DNA of 64,000 nucleotides from Candidatus Sulfurimonas baltica (GCF_015265455.1 NZ_CP054492.1:2480001-2544000), one strand, 5' to 3'. Positions 51,679 through 63,497 are shown, counted from the first letter of the stretch. The notes: a model not told the origin generated them from the sequence alone. Numbers and translations: made by a program.

Positions 51679-52188
51679 TTATTTTATTAAAAGTATAGTA
51701 AGTTCTGAGGCTTTTTTAGAATCCATCTTTGTTAAAATCTTTCCAACCGTCTTTGGCTTAAGGGAACTAAGAATAGAAGCTGCTTCATCTGGTTTCATAT
51801 CTGAGAGTATATTTGCAGCAGAGGCATCTTTCATTTTTGCAAATGTTTGAGCAATTTTATCAGTTTTTATATTTTTTGTCTCTTTTAAAACTTGCTCATT
51901 TCTTTGAAGCATTTTCTTTATTGACTCTTCCTTGGATGAGATTTCTGTTAGTTTTCTATTAACAACTTCCTCTTCTTGAGAGAGTTTTACCTCTCTCTTT
52001 ACAAGTAACTCTTCTGTTGCTGATTTAAGAGCACTGAGTGCTTGCTTTTGCTCATCAATTCTCTCAAGTTCAATAAGAAGTTCACTTTTTCTTGCTTTAA
52101 AAATTTCTGTACATTCAAAAAGTTTATCACTTGTCTCAAGAGATATAAGAGGTGAAAGTACCAGTATAAATAATAATATAATTTTCAA
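51679..52188 (-). CDS. MotE-like periplasmic protein with MgtE-N-like domain
   Basis: 169 residues: signal peptide (IILLFILVLSPLISL), a long coiled coil (about 25-110: RIDEQKQALSALKSATEELLV), and a C-terminal MgtE-N-like domain (AQTFAKMKDASAANILSDMK, EAASILSSLKPKTVGKILTK). MotE of Campylobacterota chaperones MotC, part of the flagellar motor scaffold. Eighteen bases after a fliJ-like gene, which supports a flagellar role. Confidence 0.75.
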   Translation of the reverse strand: MKIILLFILVLSPLISLETSDKLFECTEIFKARKSELLIELERIDEQKQALSALKSATEELLVKREVKLSQEEEVVNRKLTEISSKEESIKKMLQRNEQVLKETKNIKTDKIAQTFAKMKDASAANILSDMKPDEAASILSSLKPKTVGKILTKMDSKKASELTILLIK

Positions 52189-52206
52189 TTTTAGTTCCTT
52201 ACTGCT

Positions 52207-52623
52207 CTATTTGTTTTGACCATGAGTCATCAAGGCAATTTCATCTAAATCTTTTGCCTCTTGTATTTTTATTTTTTTTATCTCTTTTTTTATCTCTTGA
52301 ATTTCTAAATAATTGAATTTTTCATATTCTATAGTATCCAGCTTTAATTGTTCTTTTGCCTGAGAGACTTGGCTTTTTGCAAAACCGACCCACTCACTGC
52401 TATGTTGAATTATTACTCTTTGTGAGTCAAGAAGGGTTCTTGCTGCCAACATGTCACACATTCTTCCGCTTTTTGGAGATTCTAGGCCCTCTAAAGAGCT
52501 GTAAGAGATTTCAAGTGCCATTACAGCACTATTGAGGTCAGCATTTGCTTTTTGTACAACTTGCTCACTTTTTTGCATATTGTTTTTTTTTAGTTTTACT
52601 AATGAACTAAAGCGAGTCTTCAC
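52207..52623 (-). CDS. FliJ-like flagellar export chaperone
   Basis: 138 residues, almost one long coiled coil: RFSSLVKLKKNNMQKSEQVV, QVSQAKEQLKLDTIEYEKF, EIQEIKKEIKKIKIQEAKDL. FliJ is the central stalk of the flagellar type III ATPase. FliJ sequences vary greatly, so the call rests on size, the coiled-coil pattern and the MotE-like neighbour. Confidence 0.65.
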   Translation of the reverse strand: MKTRFSSLVKLKKNNMQKSEQVVQKANADLNSAVMALEISYSSLEGLESPKSGRMCDMLAARTLLDSQRVIIQHSSEWVGFAKSQVSQAKEQLKLDTIEYEKFNYLEIQEIKKEIKKIKIQEAKDLDEIALMTHGQNK

Positions 52624-52686
52624 AACCTATCCTTAATTTTATTTCTCTACCACCGCTGTGGAGACTAAAGACAAATCAAGATTCAA

Positions 52687-53949
<1,263 letters not shown>

Positions 53950-54798
53950 TTAGTTCACTTTTGTTTCTATTAATGTATCTGTATAAATTGCAAAACCTAC
54001 AGAACTTATCTCTGAATTTTTATATCTTCCGCCTCTTGCATACACTTCATTTTTATCTATTGCCCTGAAAAACAGTTCATCATAATAGAGCATTTTTGCA
54101 TAGTACATTGGTGCCAAAACTCTTTTTTCACACTTTATTTCAAAACATAACTCTCTCATTTTTAAAAGTTCTGTTTTTATTTCAGCTGGCACTATTTCAA
54201 GTAGTTCTTCTACTTGTTCTACATGTTGAAGATAGACAAGCTTTTCCAACCACTCAACTTTTAAGTTTAAAAATTTCTCTATATTAACATGTCTAAAATC
54301 ATCTAAAGTTAACTCATCGAACATACTTACCAATATGTGAGGTATTCTCATATTTGAAATCTGAATCAGCGGAGATACTTCAAGCTTCTCAAAAATATCA
54401 ACTGCTATATTTAAAACACTTGATAATTTTTTTTCATCCATAAACTCAACACCAACCTGATACTGCTCTGTTGTCGGATAAGTGAAAACTGGCTGTATGT
54501 AAAACCACTTTTTATGCTGTGTATTTCTACCGAGTCTTTTCTCAATTATGCGAACCACATCTATTGTAGAGTCAGCTCTAATAGAGATTGCATTGTTCTT
54601 TTCATCATTTACTTTTACTAACTTTTTCTCATCAGCAATACTTAAATGTTGGTGATATGAGAAAATTGGGGTAACAATCTCCTCAAATCCATTATCGCTC
54701 AATATCGTGCTAGCAACACTCTCTATCTCTCTTTTAGCTTTAGCACTTTTACCAAAGTAAAGCTTTGAGCCGTTAGGAATTTCATGCTCTAAAATCAT
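53950..54798 (-). CDS. hisZ: HisZ-like ATP phosphoribosyltransferase regulatory subunit
   Basis: 282 residues with the class II synthetase-like fold of HisZ: AKAKREIESVASTILSDNGFEEI, TPIFSYHQHLSIADEKK, NNAISIRADSTIDVVRII, QPVFTYPTTEQYQVGVE and GGRYKNSEIS at the end. HisZ works with the short HisG in histidine synthesis; it lacks the catalytic HisRS motifs. hisG is not in the window. In this phylum the gene is often beside purA. Confidence 0.82.
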   Translation of the reverse strand: MILEHEIPNGSKLYFGKSAKAKREIESVASTILSDNGFEEIVTPIFSYHQHLSIADEKKLVKVNDEKNNAISIRADSTIDVVRIIEKRLGRNTQHKKWFYIQPVFTYPTTEQYQVGVEFMDEKKLSSVLNIAVDIFEKLEVSPLIQISNMRIPHILVSMFDELTLDDFRHVNIEKFLNLKVEWLEKLVYLQHVEQVEELLEIVPAEIKTELLKMRELCFEIKCEKRVLAPMYYAKMLYYDELFFRAIDKNEVYARGGRYKNSEISSVGFAIYTDTLIETKVN

Positions 54799-54836
54799 CT
54801 ATTTAATAACCTTTATAAACTGTTCTGAAAACACTT

Positions 54837-55949
54837 CTATTTACCAATCTCAAAATATATTTCATTAAAAACTTTGTTTGCTGTTCCATCATAAACTCTA
54901 CGCCCTAATTTTGCAAGAGCGAGTTCTACGGAGTTTACAACCCAAGCCATCTCATAAACAGGAATAAGACCCATTTGGTTAATGCGGAATATTTTTCCAT
55001 TTAAGTGGTCTTGTCCTCCGGCTACATTTACAGCAAACTCTTCTTGTAAAAGCTTTCTGATTTGTGAAGCATTTTCATCATCAATTGTTGTCATTGATAA
55101 AGCAGGAGTAGCAGGATATACATGTAGACCAAGAGCTTCAAGTGAACTCTCTACTGCTTTAGCCCTTAAAGCTGTTGTCTCATAAAGTTTATCAATTCCA
55201 CCATCTTTTTCTATTGTCTCTAAAACTTCTAAAAGACCAATAATCAAAGTAGTTGCAGCTGTATATGCTGTTGTATTTTTTCTTTGATTTTTAATCTCTG
55301 AAGCAAGGTTTAAATAGTAACCTTTTCCTGCGCCGATTTTTTCAATCGCCAAACTGCTTAAGCCCAAAATAGAGAGTCCCGGAGGAAGCATAAGTGCCTT
55401 TTGGCTACCTGCTATAAGACAATCAATATTTGATATATCAATTTTTTCAACACCAACTGCTGTGATTCCATCAGCAATTATCATAATGTTTGGATTTATC
55501 TTTTTTATAGCTTTTGCAAGCTCTTCTACTGGGTGACGAAGACCGCCTGCAGATTCACTAATCTGAACTGCGATAGCATCTATTTCACTGTTTGCTTTAA
55601 CAGCTTCAACTACTGCTTCAATGCTAACAGGAGTATTCCACTCATTTTTTATCTCAACACTACCAAGACCGTGCGCTATTGCAATCTTTCCAAATCGCTC
55701 TCCAAATTTTCCAGAGTTTACATTTAAAAGTGTCTTGTGGCATAAATTTATAACGGCTGCTTCCATAGCACCTGTGCCGCTAGAGCTTAACATAACTACT
55801 TCATCACTCTTAAAAAGATTAAAAAGATGTTTTCTGGTTTGTTCAAAAATAGCTTCAAATTCTGGTGTACGATGATGCATAGTCTCATCGCTCATAGCGT
55901 TGCGGACATTTTGAGGTACTGGAGTTGGTCCAGGAGTAAAAAGTAACAT
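54837..55949 (-). CDS. Class V pyridoxal-phosphate aminotransferase (serine/alanine-glyoxylate type)
   Basis: 370 residues. LLFTPGPTPVPQNVRNAM and HHRTPEFEAIFEQTRKHLF open it as in alanine-glyoxylate and serine-pyruvate aminotransferases; LSSSGTGAMEAAVINL binds the phosphate and the catalytic Lys is in IAGSQKALMLPPGLSIL. Candidates are serine synthesis or glyoxylate transamination; the sequence does not decide. Stands alone, divergent from uppP. Confidence 0.85.
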   Translation of the reverse strand: MLLFTPGPTPVPQNVRNAMSDETMHHRTPEFEAIFEQTRKHLFNLFKSDEVVMLSSSGTGAMEAAVINLCHKTLLNVNSGKFGERFGKIAIAHGLGSVEIKNEWNTPVSIEAVVEAVKANSEIDAIAVQISESAGGLRHPVEELAKAIKKINPNIMIIADGITAVGVEKIDISNIDCLIAGSQKALMLPPGLSILGLSSLAIEKIGAGKGYYLNLASEIKNQRKNTTAYTAATTLIIGLLEVLETIEKDGGIDKLYETTALRAKAVESSLEALGLHVYPATPALSMTTIDDENASQIRKLLQEEFAVNVAGGQDHLNGKIFRINQMGLIPVYEMAWVVNSVELALAKLGRRVYDGTANKVFNEIYFEIGK

Positions 55950-56077
55950 GTGAAATTTCCTACAAAGTTTATTATAATTTAAAAACCCCGTATTATAGCG
56001 AAATTACTTAAATTGACTCTTTATTATTATGATAGAATTTCAATCTAAAATTTAAAATGTAAAGAATAAGGGACTTA

Positions 56078-56848
56078 ATGACAATATTTGATTCAATTAT
56101 CTTAGGGGTGATAGAGGGGTTTACAGAATTTTTACCCATCTCTTCAACCGGTCATCTTATAGTAGCTAGCGAGTTTTTAGGGATTGACCAAAGCAGCGTA
56201 AACAAAGCTTATGAAGTAATTATACAGTTCGCAGCTATTTTGGCAGTGGTATTCAACTACAAAGATAAATTCTCTCTCAAAAAAATAGATCTTTGGAGTA
56301 AAGTTTTTTTAGCATTTATACCTATTGGAGCTGTCGGATTTCTTTTCTCTTCACAAATAAAAGAGCTTTTTAGCATTAATATCGTTGCTATAATGTTTAT
56401 AATTGGAGGAGTTATTTTTCTCATTGTAGAGAAGTTTTTTATAAAAGAACAAGCCCAGCTAATAGATGATGTCGAGAAGGTTACCGTTAAACAATCTCTT
56501 ATAATTGGTTTCGCTCAAATATTTGCACTAATCCCGGGCACAAGCAGAGCTGGCTCAACAATCATAGGAGCACTTTTGGTAGGACTAAGCAGAAAAGCGA
56601 GTGCAGAGTTTAGCTTCTTGCTTGCTTTTCCGGTTATGAGCGCCGTAGCTGCGTATGACCTACTTAAGCACTACAAAGATTTTAGTGATCAAAACCTCAT
56701 AACATTAGCTGTTGGATTTATTGTCTCATTTATAGTCGCATATCTGACAATAAAATTATTCTTAGCCTTTTTGGATAAGTTTACATTTGTCGCATTTGGT
56801 ATATACAGAATTATTTTTGGAATTATTTTATTGGTTATGTTCAACTAA
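56078..56848 (+). CDS. uppP: Undecaprenyl-diphosphatase UppP (BacA)
   Basis: Recycles undecaprenyl pyrophosphate for cell-wall synthesis. 256 residues, eight helices, with both signatures: [20 protein letters not shown] (residues 10-29) and [20 protein letters not shown] near 155, then [12 protein letters not shown]. Ribosome binding site AAGGGAC. Followed by a small reading frame. Confidence 0.95.
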   Translation: MTIFDSIILGVIEGFTEFLPISSTGHLIVASEFLGIDQSSVNKAYEVIIQFAAILAVVFNYKDKFSLKKIDLWSKVFLAFIPIGAVGFLFSSQIKELFSINIVAIMFIIGGVIFLIVEKFFIKEQAQLIDDVEKVTVKQSLIIGFAQIFALIPGTSRAGSTIIGALLVGLSRKASAEFSFLLAFPVMSAVAAYDLLKHYKDFSDQNLITLAVGFIVSFIVAYLTIKLFLAFLDKFTFVAFGIYRIIFGIILLVMFN

Positions 56849-56900
56849 ATATGGAATTATAATTGCTGTAACTTCTTTTAGATAGTTTAAAGGAGTTATT

Positions 56901-56993
56901 ATGCAAGCTATTCACAGTTACAATTCAAAACTTGGTTCAGTTCTTAAAAAACTCGAACTTGCATTTTATGACATAAGTCGTAAGTTGTTTTAA
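56901..56993 (+). CDS. Possible 30-residue small protein
   Basis: AAAGGAG followed by TTATT and ATG at 56901 is a strong start signal. The frame reads MQAIHSYNSKLGSVLKKLEL and ends AFYDISRKLF before TAA at 56993. It could form one amphipathic helix with a basic end. It lies 52 bases after uppP on the same strand and is otherwise in a gene-free 184-base gap. I recognise no family. Confidence 0.45.
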   Translation: MQAIHSYNSKLGSVLKKLELAFYDISRKLF

Positions 56994-57032
56994 TAAATGG
57001 TTTAAAATCCAATTAAATTCAATGGACGGAAT

Positions 57033-57644
57033 TTAAAAAATTAATGGAACAAATGTAAAACCGTAGTGTTCAGAACCTTCAAGTTTGCCATTCTCATTTT
57101 TAGTTATTTCATAGATTGAACTTTTTATCGGAATCACAAGTTTTCCGCCAACTTTTAACTGCTCTGCCAACTCTTTTGGAAATTCATCAGCCGCTGCTGA
57201 GACTAAGATACAATCAAATTTTTCACCAACTACCCCTAGCTTATCTCCTGATTGAATAATTTTTGTATTTTTAAATCCATATTTTCCCAAGTTTTTATTC
57301 CCAAATTTTACAAGATCACCAACTCTTTCCACTCCAGTTACATAACCGTCACTGCCTACGATATAGCTAAGAAGTGCTGTTGTCCAGCCTGATCCGCTCC
57401 CTATATCCAGTATCTTTTGTCCTTTTTTGGGCTTTAGCATCTCCAGCATCATAGCCACTGTTGTTGGCTGAGATATAGTCTGACCATGGCCTATCGGCAG
57501 AGGGTAATCCTCATAAACATCAGAGTCAACCGGGTTTAAAACAAAATCAACTCTATCTATGTTCTCAAAAGCCTCTACAATATTACTTGAATAAAGGGCA
57601 TCTGTATTTTTTAAGTGTTGAACTAAACTATTGTTTGTGCTCAT
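57033..57644 (-). CDS. Protein-L-isoaspartate O-methyltransferase-like protein
   Basis: 203 residues. The Pcm hallmarks are present: GHGQTISQPTTVAMMLEML, then GQKILDIGSGSGWTTALLSY as SAM site, VTGVERVGDLVKFGNKNL, KFDCILVSAAADEFP and GGKLVIPIKSS. It lies 10 bases after lpd in the same operon as the lipoate genes. It repairs isoaspartyl residues, if catalysis is intact. Confidence 0.87.
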   Translation of the reverse strand: MSTNNSLVQHLKNTDALYSSNIVEAFENIDRVDFVLNPVDSDVYEDYPLPIGHGQTISQPTTVAMMLEMLKPKKGQKILDIGSGSGWTTALLSYIVGSDGYVTGVERVGDLVKFGNKNLGKYGFKNTKIIQSGDKLGVVGEKFDCILVSAAADEFPKELAEQLKVGGKLVIPIKSSIYEITKNENGKLEGSEHYGFTFVPLIF

Positions 57645-57654
57645 AAAAATCTCC

Positions 57655-58998
57655 TTAAAGATATGTAATTATCTCCGACACGGTAGGATGTGCATGTATC
57701 ACTGCTCTAAGCTCATTCATGGTAATCTTTTTCTCTACGCATAATACTATCTCATGAATAATCTCAGTTGCTTCAACCCCGATAATAACAGCACCTAAAA
57801 TCACACCACTTTTAGCACAGACTACAAGTTTGGCAAAGCCAGAATCGTCACCGTTGATTTTGGCTTTTGAGTTAACTTTAAAAAAGGCTTTTTTTACTTC
57901 AATCTCAATGCCATTCTGGTTTGCTTCTCTCTCTTTAAGACCACAACTTGCAATTTGAGGATTTGTAAAAATAGTAGATGGGGTAATATGGGTATTTGTT
58001 TTTGATTCATTGCTAACAATATTCTTTGCAACAATCTTAGCTTCCGCATAGGCGGTATGGGCATATGCAGGGGTATCTATACAGTCGCCAACTGCGTAAA
58101 TATGCTCTTGTGATGTCTGAAATGATGGGGAAACTTCAATAAATCCTCTTTCATCTTTTTTTACACCCGAATTTTCAAGCTTTACTCCATCGGTATTGGG
58201 AATACGACCTGTGGCACTAAGCACCAGCTCGCATTTAATGCTCTCTTGAGTATCGTTTAAAAATAGCTCCACCTCATCTTTATTCACTTTGACTTTCTCT
58301 ATGGTAGAAGAGGTTAAAACATTTATATTTGATTTTTTAAATACCCGCAGTAGTGCCTTGGAAACATCTTCATCTTCACTTGGCAGAAGTTGCGTGCTTC
58401 GCCCTATCAGGGTTACATCTACTCCTAAGGCACTAAAAAATGTGGCAAATTCGCATCCTATTGGACCTGTTCCTATAATAGCTATAGATTTGGGAATGGC
58501 ACTTAATTTAAAAACATCATCACTAGAGATTATAGAGCTCGAATCAATCGGCAGTTGTGGCAACTCACGAACATGTGAACCGGTTGCAATAATACACTTC
58601 TCAAATGCAATTATCTCACCATCAACATCAACTCTGTTTGCATCCACAAAACTTGCACTTCCATAAAATAACTCAACCTTTGACTGCTCCAGCATCCAAA
58701 GTACACCTGTTCTAATCTCAGTTATCAGGGCTGTTGTTTTCTCTTTTAGTTGCACAAGATTTAAACCCTTGTAATCCAGACTAAGTCCCATCTGCTCAAA
58801 GTATGGGATTTTAGATATAAATGAAGCTGTATGAAGATAATTTTTAGTTGGAATGCACCCCAAATTCAGACAAGTCCCACCTACTCTCTCCTTGCACCTC
58901 TCTATAAGCAGAGTTTTTACGCCCGCTTTACCAAGCTCAAGTGCTGCTTGGTATCCACCCGGTCCGCCTCCGATTACAACAACTTCGTACTCTCTCAT
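57655..58998 (-). CDS. lpd: Dihydrolipoamide dehydrogenase (E3)
   Basis: Reoxidises dihydrolipoamide on 2-oxoacid dehydrogenase complexes. 447 residues: FAD site VVIGGGPGGYQAALELGKAG, redox pair Cys43 and Cys48 in GGTCLNLGCIPTK, NAD site IGTGPIGCEFATFFSALG, IYAVGDCIDTPAYAHTA and the active-site IHAHPTVSEI near the end. Adjacent to lplA-lipA (one base apart) and divergent from the E1 genes, so it probably serves that dehydrogenase. Confidence 0.94.
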   Translation of the reverse strand: MREYEVVVIGGGPGGYQAALELGKAGVKTLLIERCKERVGGTCLNLGCIPTKNYLHTASFISKIPYFEQMGLSLDYKGLNLVQLKEKTTALITEIRTGVLWMLEQSKVELFYGSASFVDANRVDVDGEIIAFEKCIIATGSHVRELPQLPIDSSSIISSDDVFKLSAIPKSIAIIGTGPIGCEFATFFSALGVDVTLIGRSTQLLPSEDEDVSKALLRVFKKSNINVLTSSTIEKVKVNKDEVELFLNDTQESIKCELVLSATGRIPNTDGVKLENSGVKKDERGFIEVSPSFQTSQEHIYAVGDCIDTPAYAHTAYAEAKIVAKNIVSNESKTNTHITPSTIFTNPQIASCGLKEREANQNGIEIEVKKAFFKVNSKAKINGDDSGFAKLVVCAKSGVILGAVIIGVEATEIIHEIVLCVEKKITMNELRAVIHAHPTVSEIITYL

Positions 58999-58999
58999 A

Positions 59000-60622
59000 C
59001 TAAACTCCCACTTCTAAATATTCATGAGCCATGTAACTGCTGCGAGTATATGGTGAACTTTTTATATGAGCAAAACCCATATTCATTCCACTGTTTCTAA
59101 AATTCTCAAATCTCTCAGGCAGAGAGTATTCTACTACCGGTGTATGGTTATTTGACGGTGATAAAAACTGACCTATGCTTAAGTAGTCGCAACCGGCATC
59201 CAACAGCTCATGCATAAGAGTCTCAACCTCTTCATCTCTTTCTCCAAAACCGAGCATAATCCCACTTTTTATTGCAATATCAGGATTTAATGATGCTAAC
59301 AATTTTAACACCCGCAGTGAACGCCTGTACTCTGAGCCTTTTCGTACATGGTAGAGTCTGGGGACTGTCTCTAGGTTGTGACCTATAATATCTGCTCCGC
59401 TCTTGGCAATCAATTTTAGTGACTCTTTATTTTCTCTCATGTCAGGAATCAGTAACTCTACTACAATCGAGTCATCAACTGCTTTAATGGCACTTACAGT
59501 TCTACAAAAATGCTCAGCTCCACCATCGATTAAATCATCTCTAGTCGGGCTTGTAATTACTACATGTTGTAATCCAAGTCGCTTTACTGTTTGTGCTACA
59601 TTTTCAGGCTCGTTTATATCAAGTGGCATCGGTTTTCCTTTTGCCACCGCACAAAAGCTACATGTACGGGTGCATAGTGTTCCTAAAATCAAAAATGTGG
59701 CTAGTTTTTGAGAGAAACACTCGCTTATATTTTGGCACATTGCCTCTTGGCAGACTGTATTTACATGAGTATCTGTAAATATAGATTCTAACTCAGCATT
59801 AATACTTGGTCTGATTTTTTTATGTAACCATTGTGGTTTTGATGTAATATGTTTAGCACCTTGATTCCATGTTTTTAGAGTGTATTTATTTTCTAAAAGC
59901 TCATCTGCACTCCTCTGTTCTTCTATTCTTAGAGTATCAGAAACCATATTGACCTTAAAAGTTTGAGAAAAACTCTCTACGAGCAATTGGGATAACTGCT
60001 TGTCTGTTGCTTTTATCCCTATTTTATTTAATGTGCTTATATCCTCTAAATCTTTTAAAAAAACTTCTTTTAAAAAGATTTCGTCCAAACTAATTGGAAT
60101 GCTCCCATGCTGAAAAAGTGTTTTAGAGGTGTACCGTTGGGCATTACCACCAATTTTTTTACCATCTATTACAATGTCATAAGGCTCATTAGCTACCATA
60201 CATATATCTGATTTTGAAACATCAAGTTTCAAATCATAAGCAAAACTAGCACTAAGTCCTAACCTTTTATAAAACTCAATAAGAAATTTGCATAAGTAAC
60301 GGTAGCTTTTTTTAACCCCTACATCTTTAAAACTCTCTCTTGGCAAAATCAAAGAGTAAGAGAGGTCTCCGCCATGAACTAAAACACCTCCACCTGTCAT
60401 ACGACGAACATATGAGATATTCAGATTATCAAGTCTCTCTAAATCAAGAGTCTCTCTAACATTTGAAAATCTCCCAAGACTCAAAGATGGCTTCCATCTG
60501 TAAAGCCTAAAAATTGGTAAATCACCCTCTTTAAAGTTATTTAAAAGAGCTTCATCAATTGCCAAATTATGCTCAGCAGTTCCATATCCGGTATAAATTA
60601 GTCGCCATGATTTAAGATTCAT
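59000..60622 (-). CDS. Fusion of lipoate-protein ligase (LplA-like) and lipoyl synthase (LipA)
   Basis: 540 residues in one frame with two enzymes. Residues 1-about 225 are a lipoate ligase: AIDEALLNNF, RRMTGGGVLVHGGDLSYS (73-90) and IDGKKIGGNAQRY with the acyl-accepting Lys. From about residue 250 it is lipoyl synthase: CQEAMCQNISEC (CX4CX5C auxiliary cluster), CTRTCSFC (CX3CX2C SAM cluster), and RSSYMAHE near the end, whose first Ser is the auxiliary cluster ligand. Both halves look complete. Octanoylation or lipoylation and sulfur insertion could follow on one polypeptide (inference). Followed by lpd; divergent from acs. Confidence 0.9.
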   Translation of the reverse strand: MNLKSWRLIYTGYGTAEHNLAIDEALLNNFKEGDLPIFRLYRWKPSLSLGRFSNVRETLDLERLDNLNISYVRRMTGGGVLVHGGDLSYSLILPRESFKDVGVKKSYRYLCKFLIEFYKRLGLSASFAYDLKLDVSKSDICMVANEPYDIVIDGKKIGGNAQRYTSKTLFQHGSIPISLDEIFLKEVFLKDLEDISTLNKIGIKATDKQLSQLLVESFSQTFKVNMVSDTLRIEEQRSADELLENKYTLKTWNQGAKHITSKPQWLHKKIRPSINAELESIFTDTHVNTVCQEAMCQNISECFSQKLATFLILGTLCTRTCSFCAVAKGKPMPLDINEPENVAQTVKRLGLQHVVITSPTRDDLIDGGAEHFCRTVSAIKAVDDSIVVELLIPDMRENKESLKLIAKSGADIIGHNLETVPRLYHVRKGSEYRRSLRVLKLLASLNPDIAIKSGIMLGFGERDEEVETLMHELLDAGCDYLSIGQFLSPSNNHTPVVEYSLPERFENFRNSGMNMGFAHIKSSPYTRSSYMAHEYLEVGV

Positions 60623-60759
60623 AAAGAACTCCTAAAGTTTTATATTTTTGTAACAGATAAAAAATCTATTCTTTGTAAATTTAACTAATTTTAACTTAAA
60701 ATATTATATTCTATGCTATTATTTTTAAAAACTATAACAGACTTTTTAAAGGATCTGAT

Positions 60760-62511
60760 ATGAATGAGAAGTGGATTGAGAAAAATATAGATAGTTTTGC
60801 AGTTAAACCTAACCTAATTGATTACGAAAAAGAGTATAAAGAGTTTAACTGGGAAAAGGTAGAAAGTGAGTTTGAAGGATATCTCTCAGGGGGATTAAAT
60901 ATTGCCCACGAGGCGATTGACAGACATGCAAACGGCGTCCTTTCAGAAAAAATAGCTTTAGTATGGCTTGGTCAAAATGGAGAGAGAAAAACTTACACAT
61001 TCGGCAAAATAAAAAAAGAGAGTGCAAAATTTGCCAATGTTTTAAAAACTCTTGGGCTGTGCAAGGGGGAGAGAGTCTTTACCCTCTCTTCTCGCATACC
61101 TGAACTATATATATCAGTTATAGGGATACTCAAAAACCAAAATGTTCTCTGTCCTCTGTTTTCGCAGTTTGGTCCACAACCTATACTTCAACGGATGCAA
61201 AGAGGCGATGCAAAAGTCCTTCTAACTACAAAAAAACTTTATGAAAAAAAAATTATTCCTATTTTAGATGAGTTATCGGAGCTGCGTTTTATATTACTTC
61301 TTGACTCTGATGAGGATGAGAGTGAAAAGGTACTCTCATATTCACGTCTGATGAAAAAAGCCTCTGATATATTTGAGATTCCCCATACAAACCTTGGAGA
61401 TATGTCAATTTTACACTTCACAAGCGGAACTACAGGCATGCCAAAGGGGGTTGTACATGTACATAAAGTTATTTATACCCACTGGATTAGCGGCAAGTAT
61501 GTACTTGACCTACATGTAGACGATGTTTACTGGTGCAGCGCTGATCCCGGCTGGGTAACTGGAACATCATACGGCATCATTACCCCTTGGATTCATGGAG
61601 TTACAAATATTGTCGATGAGGGTGAGTTTGACGGGGCAAGGTGGTACAAAACACTCCAAGATGAGAAGGTAACTGTTTGGTACACCGCTCCTACAGCAAT
61701 TCGCCGACTTATGAGGATAGATTCTGAACCTACTGAGGAGTATGACCTCTCTCATCTTCGACTTATACAGAGTGTTGGCGAGCCGTTAAATCCTGAGGCC
61801 GTTGTTTGGGGAGAGAGAAAACTTAAACTTCCTATTCATGACAACTGGTGGCAGACGGAAACGGGCGGGATTATGATTGCAAACTTTATCTCTCAAACCA
61901 TCCGTCCCGGTTCTATGGGTAGACCTCTTCCTGGCATTGAAGCTGGCATTATACATGTGAATGATGATGGAACTGTTACAGAAGTTAGTGAGCCAAATAA
62001 GGAGGGAGATTTAGCCATTAAAGTTGGATTCCCATCTCTATTTAGAGCTTATCTACATGAACATGAGAAATATGATAAATGTTTTGTTGGAGATTGGTAC
62101 ATCTCCGGTGATTTGGCGTACAAAGACAAAGATGGGTACTTTTGGTTTGTAGGTCGGGCGGATGATATCATCAAAACCTCCGGTCATATGGTTGGTCCTT
62201 TTGAGGTTGAGAGTACACTTATGGAGCATCCGGCAGTTGCTGAAGCTGGAGTTATCGGCAAGCCTGATGAGCTTATAGGTCAACTTGTAAAAGCCTTTGT
62301 ATCTCTAAAATCAGGATATAAACCAAGTGAGGAGCTCAAACGTGAACTCATAGGTTTCGGGCGTAAAAAACTCGGGGTTGCTGTAGCCCCAAAAGAGATA
62401 GAGTTTCAGGAAAACCTCCCAAAGACCAGAAGCGGAAAGATTATGCGCAGACTGCTCAAAGCAAGAGAGATGGGACTACCTGAGGGTGACACCTCAACAC
62501 TTGAAGATTAA
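60760..62511 (+). CDS. Acetyl-CoA synthetase-like acyl-CoA ligase
   Basis: Activates acetate or a related acid with ATP and CoA. 583 residues, nearer the short Bacillus AcsA form than the 650-residue Acs. Motifs: [80 protein letters not shown] and the acetylatable Lys in [16 protein letters not shown]. It is 11 bases before the E1 alpha gene, which suggests that acetyl-CoA or acetate made by the complex is the link. One exact CTACATGTAG (61510) and GTACATGTAC (61453). Confidence 0.88.
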   Translation: MNEKWIEKNIDSFAVKPNLIDYEKEYKEFNWEKVESEFEGYLSGGLNIAHEAIDRHANGVLSEKIALVWLGQNGERKTYTFGKIKKESAKFANVLKTLGLCKGERVFTLSSRIPELYISVIGILKNQNVLCPLFSQFGPQPILQRMQRGDAKVLLTTKKLYEKKIIPILDELSELRFILLLDSDEDESEKVLSYSRLMKKASDIFEIPHTNLGDMSILHFTSGTTGMPKGVVHVHKVIYTHWISGKYVLDLHVDDVYWCSADPGWVTGTSYGIITPWIHGVTNIVDEGEFDGARWYKTLQDEKVTVWYTAPTAIRRLMRIDSEPTEEYDLSHLRLIQSVGEPLNPEAVVWGERKLKLPIHDNWWQTETGGIMIANFISQTIRPGSMGRPLPGIEAGIIHVNDDGTVTEVSEPNKEGDLAIKVGFPSLFRAYLHEHEKYDKCFVGDWYISGDLAYKDKDGYFWFVGRADDIIKTSGHMVGPFEVESTLMEHPAVAEAGVIGKPDELIGQLVKAFVSLKSGYKPSEELKRELIGFGRKKLGVAVAPKEIEFQENLPKTRSGKIMRRLLKAREMGLPEGDTSTLED

Positions 62512-62522
62512 AGGGGTTTGTA

Positions 62523-63497
62523 ATGGAACTTGATTTAACTAAAGCTAAAGAGTTTTACTCCAAAATGCTTTTGATTCGGCGATTTGAAGAGAGGTGCGTA
62601 GAGTTTTATTCTAAGCAAAAAATTCGTGGTTTTTTACATCTTTACATTGGTGAAGAGGCTATAGCAGTGGGAATAATGAGTGCATTGACTCCAGAGGATG
62701 CTGTCCTTGCAACATATAGAGAACACGGACAAGCATTAGCAAAGGGAGTAAGTGCAAACAGCATTATGGCAGAGTTGTTTGGTAAGCAGGAGGGAACTTC
62801 ACGTGGACGAGGCGGTTCTATGCATCTTTTTGATGCAAATACACGATTTTATGGAGGTACTGCCATAGTTGCTGGCGGTTTACCTCTTGCTGTTGGAATG
62901 GCATTAGCAGATAAAATGATGAAACGTAATCGTGTAACAGTTTGTATGTTTGGTGATGGAGCCGTTGCTGAAGGGGAGTTTCATGAGTCTCTAAATCTTG
63001 CCGCATTATGGAATTTACCAGTTCTTTTTGTTTGTGAAAATAATCGTTATGCTATGGGAACTGCTTTAAATTTAACAGAATCTGAAACAGATATTTATAA
63101 AAAAGCAGCCTCATACAAGATAAACTCAAAACAGGTAGACGGGATGAGTGTTATAGAGGTGGCTAAAGCTGCTTCAAGGGCTGTAGAAGACATTAAAGAT
63201 GGGAAAGGACCCGTATTCCTTGAGTGTCTTACCTACCGTTTTCGTGCCCACTCTATGTTTGATGCTGAACTATATCGGGAAAAAGTTGAAGTTGAGGAGT
63301 GGAAAGAAAAAGGTCCATTGGTTGTGTTTCAAAAGAGACTTGAAGAGATGGGACTATGGTCTGAGATGGATGTAAAAGAGCTTGAAGATGAAATAAAAAA
63401 TACCATGGATGAAGCAGTAGAGTTTGCAGAGAATGGCACACTTGAACCTATAGAAGATTTAGAAAAATTTGTTTACTCGGAGGTGAGTAATGGATAA
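62523..63497 (+). CDS. pdhA: Pyruvate dehydrogenase-type E1 component alpha subunit
   Basis: Thiamine-diphosphate subunit of a heterotetrameric 2-oxoacid dehydrogenase E1. 324 residues: [71 protein letters not shown], and the TPP motif [15 protein letters not shown] with [11 protein letters not shown]. Acetoin dehydrogenase E1 is close and cannot be excluded without searching. It overlaps the beta gene by eight bases. Confidence 0.9.
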   Translation: MELDLTKAKEFYSKMLLIRRFEERCVEFYSKQKIRGFLHLYIGEEAIAVGIMSALTPEDAVLATYREHGQALAKGVSANSIMAELFGKQEGTSRGRGGSMHLFDANTRFYGGTAIVAGGLPLAVGMALADKMMKRNRVTVCMFGDGAVAEGEFHESLNLAALWNLPVLFVCENNRYAMGTALNLTESETDIYKKAASYKINSKQVDGMSVIEVAKAASRAVEDIKDGKGPVFLECLTYRFRAHSMFDAELYREKVEVEEWKEKGPLVVFQKRLEEMGLWSEMDVKELEDEIKNTMDEAVEFAENGTLEPIEDLEKFVYSEVSNG

